From Paralichthys olivaceus (Eukaryota; Chordata; Actinopteri; Pleuronectiformes; Paralichthyidae), in contig NC_091095.1 of assembly GCF_024713975.1 (NCBI RefSeq), forward strand, positions 376,001 to 440,000: a stretch of 64,000 nt of DNA. Direction: 5' to 3'. The notes beneath the pieces were generated by a model, which was given only the letters and a program-made list of their open reading frames with translations, was not told the origin of the DNA and did no database searches. The position numbers were made by a program, and so were the translations under genes. This document shows, in pieces, positions 21,280-37,737 of the stretch (its first letter is position 1; each line of letters opens with the position of its first letter).

Positions 21280-24200
21280 TGGGAACAGACGGCGCCTCGT
21301 CACACGTCAGCGTCCAGGAGAGTCTGGACGAGTCCGGTCGAGTCTCAGTGCCAAGTTAACAGGAGCTTTAAGAAGTGAGGGATTCTGGAAACGGAGCAAG
21401 ACGCTCCTTCTTAGCGTGATGGAGACAGTTCAGGACGGGACCTGTGGTTGGACTGGAGCTTCAGTTGTTTCCTGCTCACTGAGGAAAGAGAGTGTGAGGG
21501 GTCAAAGGGCAAACAGACCATGACATCGCCCTCAACCCTAAGGAGCTAACTTTGAGATAGTATGACAGCGTCTCTGGTTGATGTCGAAGCGATGAACAGA
21601 TGAACACGAGCCTGATCTGCACTGGAGGATTATGGGAACACAACAAGCCTCCCTGAGCACCTGTAGGTTCCTCATCTGGTCCGACAGCTCCACCTAGAAG
21701 ACAGAGTCACCTCATGGTCCCTGTCCTTTCGGTTCTCTCAGGTGGAGTCGGTGTCATTATCTCTACCTCTTGGTGCCAGAACTCCACCGGAGGGTTTTCA
21801 CTGTATCTGTGGCCCAAGTTTTAGTTCGGTCCCAGATACAATTTTGGCCCCAAGACCTGATGGACCAGCACTCGTTGGACTCAGTTCTGAACTAGAACGT
21901 TCAGCAAAGGGCCGATGATCTGAAGACAGTAGAGACCACTGAAGAAACCACATTGATCAAATGTTCAATTTCTTGTTTCACCCAAATAAGCTAAAAATTT
22001 GGATCCACGAACAAACAAGATCCGTCAGCTGGTGTTTTGTCTGGAATCGACCAACAGGATGAACTCCTTCGTGTAGCCGTTTGTTCTCTTCTCTTATGTT
22101 CATAACTCAGGTGCTAACACTCATTTGGTTTGGACTGTGATTGGTCGGTGCTCACTGCTTCAGACTCTGAAGGGTTAAAGGGTAATCCGCCCAATCAGAC
22201 AGCTGAATGAATCAAGTGCTCTTCATCTCGCAGACTCCTCCTCCTCCTCCTGGTTTGTATTTGTCCGCATGCTGGCATGCATTCTAACTGACTTCATTGA
22301 AGTCGACGTGCTTTACTTTCTTCTTGTTTTGATTGAATGTTTCATCGTAAACTAAGTGCTGTAGGGATTATGGGAATTTACCACAGTCAGTAGCAGCAAA
22401 CATGAACAGATGCTAGTTTGAGTTGCGGCTCATCTCTCGAGACAAATCGCTTCAATAATGTTCATTGATGAACAGAGGAAACTCGAACCCTGTTTCCAAA
22501 CTGCATCTAGTCCCAGTGGCTCATTTAAATCGAATTCAAATCAAATTTTATTTGTATAGCCCAAATTCACAAAACACATTTTGCCTCAGAGGGCTTTACA
22601 ATCGGTACAGGGAGAGACACCCTCTGTCCTGAGACCCTCGGTTCGAGTGAGGACCAGTTTAAAGGTGGTGAATATAACTGCAGTTATTTCATTGGATTCT
22701 TTTAATTTTTGGTTGTATTTAATTTGAGAGATCCAACAATTCTATGACAAAAAATTATTTAAATAATAATAATCAAAAACAATTTGTAGTCACTTAAATA
22801 GATCAAATATTTGTATGTTTTTGTGAAGTGCTCCTTGACCTGATTTCACTGTTGTAGTCGTGTTGTTTCAGTAGAATTCAACGTGAAAACGTAGATCTGC
22901 CTTAACGTTGACCCTCATTTTAAACCTCAATGTTCATCTGCCAACGCAAACCGTCAGCCCGACAACCTGCAGCATTTTCAACCGTTTCCTCAAACTTCAT
23001 CGTGTTTACACATGATGTTTTTTAATTAAGAAATATGTTTGTGTTGTTTATGTTCATTTATATTTGCAAACTGTGAATAAACGTTGTTTTCTCTTTCACT
23101 GACACTGAAATGTTTCTGATTGAACCTGCAGGTTTAATCACAGCAGTTTTTCCCCCTCGGACCTGCAGTACTTTAGTTTGACTCTAGGTGTAAATGTTTT
23201 TTGTGTACGATGTTGATCCAGGTTAAACCTGCCGATCACACAATGTCAGCTGGGATTGTCTCCAGATCCTCTGACACTCAGGTGATCGTTCGTGTAGACG
23301 ATGGTTTTACGTCTGAGTTCATTTCAGGGATGTGAGTCAAAAACAAACTGAAATCAACCAGAACGTTAGACATTGAATGAAAACACGAGGATGTGAACAC
23401 GTAGAGTTGAAAACAAAGTGACATCATCTCTGCTGCTATTTTTACCCTCACACAGACCTGCAGCCATTAATCCAATCATTGAGCGTGAGGCTGCACGGGA
23501 CTGAATCCCTGCGACGACACGCAGCCACAGGTGCCTCAGCTGCTAATCCTGCTCCACAGATTAACGAGGAGGAAGGTTCACTGAGGGGCTCTGCCTCAAG
23601 GACGCTCGTGGAAACATTCAGTTTCCACTGCCGACTTCAGAATAATAGAAATAACAATTAAATGAAAGAGACAGGGGCCCACACAGAGGGAGCATCAGGT
23701 CCCTGGTTCAACTGACCCCAACATTTAGTGTTTGTTGTTCTCCTTCACCCTGTTTCCTCTCTATTCCACTAATTCTTTCAAAATAAAGGTCTAATATTAG
23801 TCAGAAGCTCTCCATCTCGGGGAGGAACTGATTCAAACGTTCACAGTAACGTCTCAAGACGAGAATCAGAGTGAAGCTAAAGGATGTTTCAGGAGTATCT
23901 GTGGTTCGCAGTTCACAAAGCAGCCTCTAGGGGTCACCAGCAGAATGACAGACTGAGAACACAGAGAAAGACACGGCAGGTTTAATTGGTTTAATTCAGG
24001 AACAAAGTTTGTTGATGTGAAACAATGATAAGTTTTAAATTCACAGAGAAAACAAAGAATCTTTAATATAGAACATAAACACATGTTCACTTTGAATTCA
24101 TCTCCAACAGATTTTTGAAATAGAAAAATATATCTTTTCACACTGCGGCTCAAGATTGATTCATGACAGAGATGAATCACAAATGCTAAAATATTTTCTA

Positions 24201-24428
24201 AGCAACAAGTAAAAGTCGTTTCAGTGCTGTGATATATTCTTATGATATTAGAACGTGTTCTAATAGGAGATGATACATAAAGAGGATTTTACATGAGGTA
24301 GATCATCTGCGGCTCTGAGATCTGTGGAGCTTCACAGTGTAAACGCTCCATCAACATTCTGCTGTCATTTTTATACATGTTTCTGATTATTGACCCGTCA
24401 CCACAACAAGATCCATCACAAGTCAACT
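21280..24428. other. 3' UTR and tail-to-tail intergenic region (slc1a7 / tetraspanin)
   Basis: No coding exon is recognised in these 3.1 kb. The first part is probably slc1a7 3' UTR. A candidate AATAAA at 23076-23081 would give a UTR of about 1.8 kb. The short open frames at 23479-23661 and 23866-24180 resemble no family I know. Confidence 0.5.
22530..22665 (+). mobile_element. Fragment of a common teleost interspersed repeat
   Basis: TTTTATTTGTATAGCCCAAA, then CACAAAACACATTTTGCCTC, then GGGCTTTACAATCGGTACAG, then GACACCCTCTGTCCTGAGAC. This is the wording of a fish repeat found many times per genome. The GGTTCGAGTGAGG at its end looks like a tRNA B box, but no tRNA fold is visible. Confidence 0.65.
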
Positions 24429-24433
24429 TTATT
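24428..24433 (-). terminator. AATAAA overlapping the tetraspanin stop codon
   Basis: On the minus strand the last codons read GAC GAA TAA AG, so the stop TAA (24431-24429) lies within AATAAA (24433-24428). A GT-rich stretch (TTGTTGTGGTG) follows about 20 bases further on, as expected for a downstream cleavage element. If this signal is used, the 3' UTR is only about 15-30 nt. Confidence 0.55.
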
Positions 24434-27400
24434 CGTCATCGTCAAAGTTTGCAAATGCAGGAAACCAGAGACTGTCCTTCCTCTCAGACCTGCTCCTCTC
24501 TGCGTCCTCTCTCTGCTGCTGTCTCACTTTCTTGATCCTGGAGGTCTGAGCAGCAGCGAGACTGATCATGCAGACCTGCAGGAGAACCAGACCTTCAGAG
24601 ACCAGAGCTGCTGCCGTCCACCAACATCACAACCTGTTCACAGACTTATAGACTCACAGCTTATTAACTTATGATGCTGGTTAATCAGAGGTCTGTTTTC
24701 ATAGTGAGGTTTGGTCTAACCTCTGTGGTCTAAACCCTGTAATGTAACCTCTGTGGTGTAACCTCTGTTGTCTAACCCTTTGTGGTCTAACCTCTGTGGT
24801 CCAATCTCTGTGGTCTAACCTCTGTGTTCTAACCTCTGTGGTCTAACCTCTGTGGTCCAATCTCTGTAGTCTAACCTCTATGGTCTAACCTCTGTGGTCT
24901 AAACCCTGTAATGTAACCTCTGTGGTGTAACCTCTGTTGTCTAACCCTTTGTGGTCCAATCTCTGTGGTCTAACCTCTGTGACGTAACCTCTGTGGTCTA
25001 ACCTCTGTGGTCTAACCTCTGTGGTCTAACCTCTATGGTCTAACCCTCTGTTGTCTAACCCCTGTGGTCCAACCTCTATTGTCTAACCTCTGTGGTCTAA
25101 TCTCTGTGGTCTAACCCTCTGTGGTCTAACCTCTGTGACGTAACCTCTGTGGTCTAACCTCTGTGGTCTAACCTCTGTGGTCTAACCTCTGTGGTCTAAC
25201 CTCTATGGTCTAACCTCTGTGGTCTAACCTCTGTGGTCCAACCTCTATTGTCTAACCTCTGTGGTCTAATCTCTGTGGTCTAACCTCTGTGGTCTAACCC
25301 TCTGTGGTCTAACCTCTGTGGTCTAACCCTCTGTGGTCTAACCTCTGTGGTCTAACCCTCTGTGGTCTAACCTCTGTGGTCTAACCCTCTGTGGTCTAAT
25401 CTCTGTGGTCTAACCCTCTGTGGTCTAACCTCTGTGGTCTAACCCTCTGTGGTCTAACCTCTGTGGTCTAACCCTCTGTGGTCTAATCTCTGTGGTCTAA
25501 CCCTCTGTGGTCTAACCCTCTGTGGTCTAACCTCTGTGGTCTAACCCTCTGTGGTCTAACCTCTGTGGTCTAACCCTCTGTGGTCTAATCTCTGTGGTCT
25601 AACCCTCTGTGGTCTAACCCTCTGTGGTCTAACCTCTGTGGTCTAACCCTCTGTGGTCTAACCTCTGTGGTCTAACCCTCTGTGGTCTAATCTCTGTGGT
25701 CTAACCCTCTGTGGTCTAACCCTCTGTGGTCTAATCTCTGTGGTCTAACCCTCTGTGGTCTAACCCTCTGTGGTCTAACCTCTGTGGTCTAACCCTCTGT
25801 GGTCTAACCCTCTGTGGTCTAACCTCTGTGGTCTAACCCTCTGTGGTCTAATCTCTGTGGTCTAACCCTCTGTGGTCTAACCCTCTGTGGTCTAACCTCT
25901 GTGGTCTAACCCTCTGTGGTCTAACCTCTGTGGTCTAACCCTCTGTGGTCTAACCTCTGTGGTCTAACCTCTGTGGTCTAATCTCTGTGGTGTAACCTCT
26001 GAGACCAACCTCGAGCAGCAGCAGACCAGCCGTCAGACCGGCCACCAGCAGCAGGTTGTTCTTGGTCCACCACACGATTTTCTCCAAACAGCCGATGGTG
26101 AAAACGTCCTGAGCGGCCAAACGTTCCTCCAGCTGCTGCATCTCATAACCACACATGGTGTTCAGCACCGTCTGCAGGAGACACCGACACAGACCTGAGA
26201 CCAGACAGGAGCCCTACGTCTTTTTCTCTTCCCCACTTCCTGCCTGTGATGCAGGTCAAAATTCCTGGAACTAAATTTTATTTTGTCTGTTTTTCTAGAT
26301 TTTTTCTTAATAACAAAAAAATAAGTAAATAATCTAAAAATTGAGTCGTAGATGTTTTTTAATTTATTCTGACATTTGCTGAAAAAAGAAACTGCAGATT
26401 TCCACTGATACAGCGAGAAAGAGAAGAAACATGAAACTGTTTGCTGTAGCCTCAGAATATCTCATTCCTTCTCTCCATAGGATGAACCCTTTGACTCGCT
26501 GATTCCTCTGCCGCCACCACAGGACAAAACGTTTTAACAAAACCTTTAGAACAGATCGACCATAAAGAAACGTTTGCAGCTAACGCCCTGTGGTTCGTTA
26601 CTGATGAGTCGCAGCAGTTCAGTCAATTAATCCTTTTAAATCAGATCAATTAAGAACTGGACTCTTTGATCACTTTGATCATTTTGATCACTTTGATCAT
26701 TTTGATCACTTTGATCATTTTTACTGTTACAGACAAAATAAAATTCTAGTTTTGAAATTTCTCGGCCCTGATGATTATCACCTGTTTGAGCTGAAACTTC
26801 AAGTGAACAGATTTCAGATATCACAGCGCCCTCCTCAGACCTGACCTGGTTCTGCAGGAGGATGCAGCAGGAGAAAGGAACTCCACAGGCCTCCAGACTG
26901 GGGTTTGTCTCTGAACACTCGAAGTAAACGTTACGGGACCAGTCCTTGTAGCTCTCCACACCGCAGCACTGAAACTGGACAGACAAAAGTCAGTACCACA
27001 GCGCCACCAGCAGACGAACTGACACTAATCTTCTTCCTTCACCTTCTTCTGGATGAAGTCGATGGCGTTCTCCAGGTCCCTGTCCTCCCTATATCTGACG
27101 ATGGCCTTCATCATCAGCCTCTCCGTCCTCTCCATCACCTGAACCACAGACTGAGTTAGTTCTGACGTCTCCACATGTTCCAGCAGTGGACTCTAACTTT
27201 AAAGTTCTTATTCTCTGGTTCTCAGATCCATCACTTTTCCATTTAGGACGAAGGCGAAGCTGGAGCCAATCCTGATCCTTTGAGAGGCTGATCTCCGCCT
27301 GGACAACCCGTCCATCACAGAACCGTCGTACACATCAAACATTCATGCTCACATTCACCGCTCAAACCTAAATACTGCGTTTGGACAGAGGGAGGAATCA

Positions 27401-28076
27401 GGAGAACCTCCACATCCACCTTCAGGACAACTGCTGTAAACTACTTTTGTGACTTCAAATGTATTCCAACTTCCTGTCCCATTATATCGCGTTACCATGT
27501 CGGTGAAGCTATATCCCACGACTCCAGCGCCGATCTGCAGGAGCAGCACGACCACCAGGATCCCCAGGAACTGCAGGAGGTAACGGTGTGAGGTTACAAC
27601 AGTGACAAGTACTGAGCAGACCAGTGGTGTCCAATGGTGGAAAGTAACAATGAACATTCAGTCAAGTCTTTTTGAGCGACTCTTACTTTACATCACTGTT
27701 ATCATGACTGTAACATTTGTAAAGCACAGACTCAGATCTGTTCTCTGTCGTCTCCTGTGAATCATGTGACGTCCTCTGGGATTTCTCTGGTGACCCTTTG
27801 AGGGGCCCCGGGCCTGTGTTGAGAACCAGTGGACTAAACTACTTAAAGCTGCTTCAACAGTAAAAGGACTTACAATTAAATCCACAGCTTTAAGTTGTTT
27901 TTGAGTATTTTTACTCTGTTTAATTTGCATCTGACTCGGGTGTCACGTCATACCATCTTCAGCAGGCAGGTGGCGTTACGCAGTGACCCACAACACCCGA
28001 GGAACGTGATGAGGAACATCACCGAGCCAACGACGATCAACAACAGAGCTGGATCAACTGTTAGAGTGTCGACAAC

Positions 28077-28112
<36 letters not shown>

Positions 28113-28125
28113 ACACAAACACTCA

Positions 28126-28189
<64 letters not shown>

Positions 28190-28259
28190 CAGTAAATGTT
28201 GAAACATGTCACTTTTCGTTATTCATTCTCAGGAATGTTATCAGCAGATCTTTGTTTTT

Positions 28260-28316
<57 letters not shown>

Positions 28317-29902
28317 CCTGTCAGATCTTTGCTGAAGAATAAACGTTCACTTAAAAGACTCTTATACTTATACTCAGTTCTCTTTATTTCAGAAGTCTCG
28401 CAGAGTCAAATTTCCTCTACATAGGTCAGTCTCCCCCTGTCTCCATCAGTCTCCCCCTGTCTCCATCAGTCTCCACTTGTCTCCCCCTGTCTCCATCAGT
28501 CTCCCCCAGTCTCCATCAGTCTCCACTTGTCTCCATCAGTCTCCACTTGTCTCCCCCAGTCTCCATCAGTCTCCCCCTGTCTCCATCAGTCTCCCCCTGT
28601 CTCCATTAGTCTCCATCAGTCTCCACTTGTCTCCCCCTGTCTCCATCAGTCTCCCCCTGTCTCCATCAGTCTCCACTTGTCTCCCCCTGTCTCCATCAGT
28701 CTCCCCCTGTCTCCCCCTGTCTCCATCAGTCTCCCCCTGTCTCCATCAGTCTCCACTTGTCTCCCCCTGTCTCCATCAGTCTCCCCCTGTCTCCATCAGT
28801 CTCCCCCTGTCTCCATCAGTCTCCACTTGTCTCCCCCTGTCTCCATCAGTCTCCCCCTGTCTCCATCAGTCTCCCCCTGTCTCCCCCTGTCTCCATCAGT
28901 CTCCCCCTGTCTCCATCAGTCTCCATCAGTCTCCCCCTGTCTCCATCAGTCTCCCCCTGTCTCCCCCTGTAGGTGAGTGTCGTCGCCTCCATCCTCTCTC
29001 AGCTCCACAGTTAAAACATGTTTGTTTCCTGCTCAGATTATTTGTCTGTCGTCCATGTGACCGACCTTTCTCCTTGGCGATCTTGGCGTAGATCCCCACG
29101 GCGATGAGGGCGGAGCTCACAACCTGCAGAGTCACACAGAAGCAAACAGACAAGATGACATCATGGTGACATCAGATATGTGTAATTCAGTTTTGACTCT
29201 GAATAGTTGCAGATTTCTCCCACTTCATGATGACAGCGGACGTTGGTCCAGTAAACATCTGAGTCCACAGGTGAAACCTAATTCAAAGTATCTGAATCAC
29301 AGTTTGACTCGAATGAAAGTTAATGATATCTCTAATCATCTCCAGTGCCTTTTAGTATGAATCCTTTATAGATGCTAAATTGTCTGTAGTTATATATGAT
29401 CCAAAGCCTTTCAGCTAGAAAGTGGCAGCAACAGACATTTAGAGCGCCACCCAGTGTACGATGCTTAACTTTTAGAAAGTTGAGGTAATGCAGCGTGGTC
29501 TTGTTTCGTCCTGTCCATCAAAACGAAGACGCACCTGGTGAAGGTGTCAAAACCTGATTTGCTGCTGTTTGACTCGCTCGAGCGTAAATAAAGAATCTGT
29601 GAAACGTCAACGACGACAGTCTGAAGACGAGTCGACACAAGTTTCTGTGAATCTGTGAACATGAAGTTAAACTCAGCGTTGTTCAGTGTAAACTTTAGAT
29701 TAAACAGTGAATGGTTTTATAGTGTTGAAATGTTTTCTGATCCTCCTCTTCCTCGTGTTGGGTGTTGACCCTTGTGCTGTCAGAGTGGGTGTGGCTGAAG
29801 GTCTCGGATGTGAGGTGGTGGTCAGGTGTTTGGACGGAGACTCACCCAGAAGACGTAGCAGCAGACGAACAGCGTGTACTTGATTCCTCTGTATCCTCTC
29901 AT
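24429..29902 (-). CDS. TspanC8-type tetraspanin
   Basis: Eight minus-strand exons: 29902-29846, 29123-29066, 28078-27954, 27570-27496, 27138-27043, 26974-26846, 26171-26010 and 24575-24429. Phases all agree, giving 282 residues. The start is MRGYRGIKYTLFVCC. Four membrane segments are seen; the second contains LLLIVVGSVMFLITFLGCCG. The large loop carries CCG (FQCCGVESYKDWS), FEC, EACGVPFSCC, NTMCGYE and FTIGC: eight cysteines, the TspanC8 signature. Members of that group bind ADAM10 and direct its exit from the ER and its substrate choice. The loop text resembles TSPAN33, and NTMCGY resembles TSPAN15, so I do not assign a symbol. The cytosolic tail is long, basic then acidic, ending NFDDDE. 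Oddities are the long intron 7 filled by a minisatellite, and a stop codon inside AATAAA. Confidence 0.9.
24712..26000. repeat. 1.3 kb minisatellite TCTGTGGTCTAACC(C) in tetraspanin intron 7
   Basis: About 85 tandem copies of 15 bp (CTCTGTGGTCTAACC) or 16 bp (with one more C), with scattered ATCT, TATGG and GACG variants. In the right half, 15- and 16-bp units alternate in repeated blocks. The array ends only about 10 bases from the splice donor of exon 26171-26010, so nearly every unit is intronic. Confidence 0.95.
26662..26724. repeat. TTTGATCA tandem repeat in tetraspanin intron 6
   Basis: About six copies of a 10-bp unit TTTGATCACT/TTTGATCATT. Each contains the palindrome TGATCA, so the stretch is a cluster of GATC sites. 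Confidence 0.85.
28081..28316. repeat. Two long (CA)n microsatellites beside tetraspanin exon 3
   Basis: (CA)n from 28081 to 28186 (with a few interruptions) and (CA)n from 28263 to 28316. On the gene strand the first is a (GT)n run that reaches directly to the acceptor AG of exon 28078-27954, so it replaces a normal polypyrimidine tract. Confidence 0.95.
28425..28972. repeat. Minisatellite CTCCCCCTGTCTCCATCAGT in tetraspanin intron 2
   Basis: About 27 tandem copies of a 20-bp unit made of two 10-bp halves, with CTCCACTTGT and CTCCCCCAGT variants and some half-unit losses. It is open in all three forward frames; those frames are not genes. Confidence 0.95.
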
Positions 29903-29908
29903 CTCCTC

Positions 29909-29959
29909 TCAGCAGCTTCGTCCCCTCACACTGAGGAGACGTCTGATTCCTGTTGACAT
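29909..29959 (-). promoter_or_regulatory. uORF in the tetraspanin leader
   Basis: On the minus strand an ATG at 29959 opens a 16-codon frame that ends in TGA at 29909, six bases before the tetraspanin ATG at 29902. Whether it is transcribed depends on the unknown transcription start. Confidence 0.4.
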
Positions 29960-30877
29960 GACGGCAGGTCGACGTGTGGTGGCCTGCACGATGCATTCCT
30001 CCCCAGAGGCTCAACCAATCCTCTTCACACCTTCTGGTTTTACTGAAGTCCTGTTAGCGCCGCCTGGAGGCTGTGGTGTTCATTACAGCCACAAAGGGAA
30101 CATCACTCAGAAGAGCTCATTCCTCCATCACCGCATCAAATCACACAAATATCAGTTCTCTGAATATCCAATGATTCAAATCAAGATCCATCCACAATGT
30201 TAAAGAGAGAGATTCAAAGTTCTTGGATCTGCATCAAAGTTATATTTGCTCATGGACACAATTAACATAAAATAACTAATGAAACCAAACTGATGAGAAA
30301 CACTTAAACAAACATCAGAGATGAGAACGAGCTGAAACAACACAAACATTTATTTAACGTCTACTTTGATTTTCAGTTTGGTCCATGTCCCATCTGCTAA
30401 CATGGAGGAGGCGGAGTTTTCGTGGCAATTCTACAATCCCACTCTGACAACGAGGAACGAGACAAGAATCTTTTACAGTATTGTCACAAGACAAAGGTTG
30501 GTTTGTGATGTGCACACGATGGGAAGCTGCCCCCCCCCTCAGAATCCTCTGATGACATCAGGGCAACGATGTGATTGTAGTTGAGCCAATCAGGTGAAGA
30601 TTCAATCAGCTGCACAGGATTCAATCATGATCAATCACAGAGGAAATGAACATGAGACATTCTGCATGATCAACATTTCCCTTACAGAGTTTATGATCTG
30701 TACTGCAGCCAGACACCAGGGGGCGATGTTAACCAATGGCTTCACATCTCTCCTCCCTCTCTCCTCCCTCTCTCCTCCCTCTCTTCCTGTATTAATCTGA
30801 GGATTACTCACTGTGTTGTATTCGCTCTGGCTGCTCTCCTGTGACCCCTCAGCTGTTTGAGGACCTGACTGAGGACC
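29960..30877. promoter_or_regulatory. Divergent intergenic segment between tetraspanin (-) and reep6 (+)
   Basis: The start codons of the two genes point away from each other and are 975 bases apart, so both promoters must lie here or in upstream exons. Much of the segment is dispersed repeat B (30335-30735) and a (CTCTCCTCC)n tract at 30748-30790. No CpG island or clear TATA element is evident. Confidence 0.45.
30335..30735 (+). mobile_element. Dispersed repeat family B, second copy
   Basis: Shares CATTTATTTAA, TTTGGTCCATGTCCCATCTG followed by CTAACATGGAGGAGG, and GCAGCCAGACACCAGGGGGC with 7440-7570. It is longer than that copy because of an internal stretch at 30412-30705 that the first copy lacks. 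Confidence 0.65.
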
Positions 30878-36575
<5,698 letters not shown>

Positions 36576-37240
36576 CGGTAAGATGATCACACATGTGACG
36601 AGTAGAAAACTTTAGATTTGTCCTGTTCTGTTTTTCTCTTGACATTTTAAATCTCTGACTCTATGTTCATGGGACTTTTCTAGAATTATTGTTGAAAACT
36701 GTAAATTTAACTTAGTACAAATATAAAGCAAGCTGAAGCCCCTCCCCTGTTGTCCTCCCCCACCCCTCTTTGTGATTCCTCTTGTACACGAACATATCTT
36801 ATTCATCACTGAACATCTTATTGTTGAACTGTTTATGAGATGAGATATGAAATGTTTTCAGCTCTTCATGCAGCAGCAGAGGAAGAGGAGGAGACTGAGT
36901 GAAGAAGAATCAACGTCCCGATGAAGAAAAACTCTTTTTAAATCAAGTCACTTCGTTTCTGTATCAAACTCAACAAGAATCTGAGCCTGAGAACACCGAC
37001 TGTTCTCGGTTTGTTTGTCTGTTTGTTTGAGGAGGTTTTTTAGAAGCATCTGGAAGCAGCTCTGTAATTTGACCTCACTGGCTGGTGTTTGTCAGATTCT
37101 CCACCAGGAGGCGACGTTTCTTTTCGATCATGTCACCTGCAAATGTGAACATCACTGTGTGTGTGTGTGTGAAGTTAATATTTCTGTTTATTTTTTTGTT
37201 AAAACACAAATATGAGATTATGATCGACTGATGAAGAAGA

Positions 37241-37246
37241 AATAAA
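37241..37246 (+). terminator. Candidate polyadenylation signal of reep6
   Basis: AATAAA about 320 bases after the possible last exon at 36880-36922. It lies before the LINE insertion, so the LINE need not be in the reep6 transcript. Confidence 0.5.
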
Positions 37247-37546
37247 AATCATGCATCACATTAAAACATGAGGAGCTGACTCGTCGCTGCTTCATGAGAA
37301 CATGCTAACATGTGGACATTAGCATGCTAACATGTGGACATTAGCATATTAGCATGTTCATAGTGACATGTGATGTTTTGATGTTCATCTCAGGTCAGTT
37401 TCTATCTCATGAATCAGTTTGGGTGTTTCTGTTGTTTACTATCAGATTTATTTTATTGTTTCTTTATCTCATTAAAATCTGAGTTTCAAACGTTTTGGAG
37501 GGCGTGGCTTCTGTCTCGACGTTATGACGGCACATATTGACGTACC

Positions 37547-37579
37547 TTCTTCTTCTTCTTCTTCTTCTTCTTCGTTGGT
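37547..37579. repeat. (TTC)9 plus GTTGGT at the 5' side of the LINE
   Basis: Nine TTC units (37547-37573) are followed by GTTGGT. The same junction, (TTC)n then GTTGGT, occurs at the 3' side, as expected if the microsatellite edge was duplicated on insertion. Confidence 0.85.
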
Positions 37580-37737
37580 GGAGGTGTAGTTGTGAAGACA
37601 GAGGAGGTGAAGGAAAGCGCGTTAAAAAATTTATTCAGTTTTCTGTATGTTTGTTGTGTGTTCATTGTTGTACTGTTGTATAGTGTTTTTGTACGTTTAG
37701 TGTAGTTTTTCTGTGTTTGCCGGGTCTCGTGGCGCGG

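Noticed and set aside
22630-22665. tRNA gene suggested by GGTTCGAGTGAGG
   Set aside because: No A box, no cloverleaf pairing; it belongs to a common dispersed fish repeat.
28477-29091. Open frame of 204 residues rich in Ser/Pro/Leu
   Set aside because: 20-bp minisatellite in tetraspanin intron 2; also open in the other two frames.
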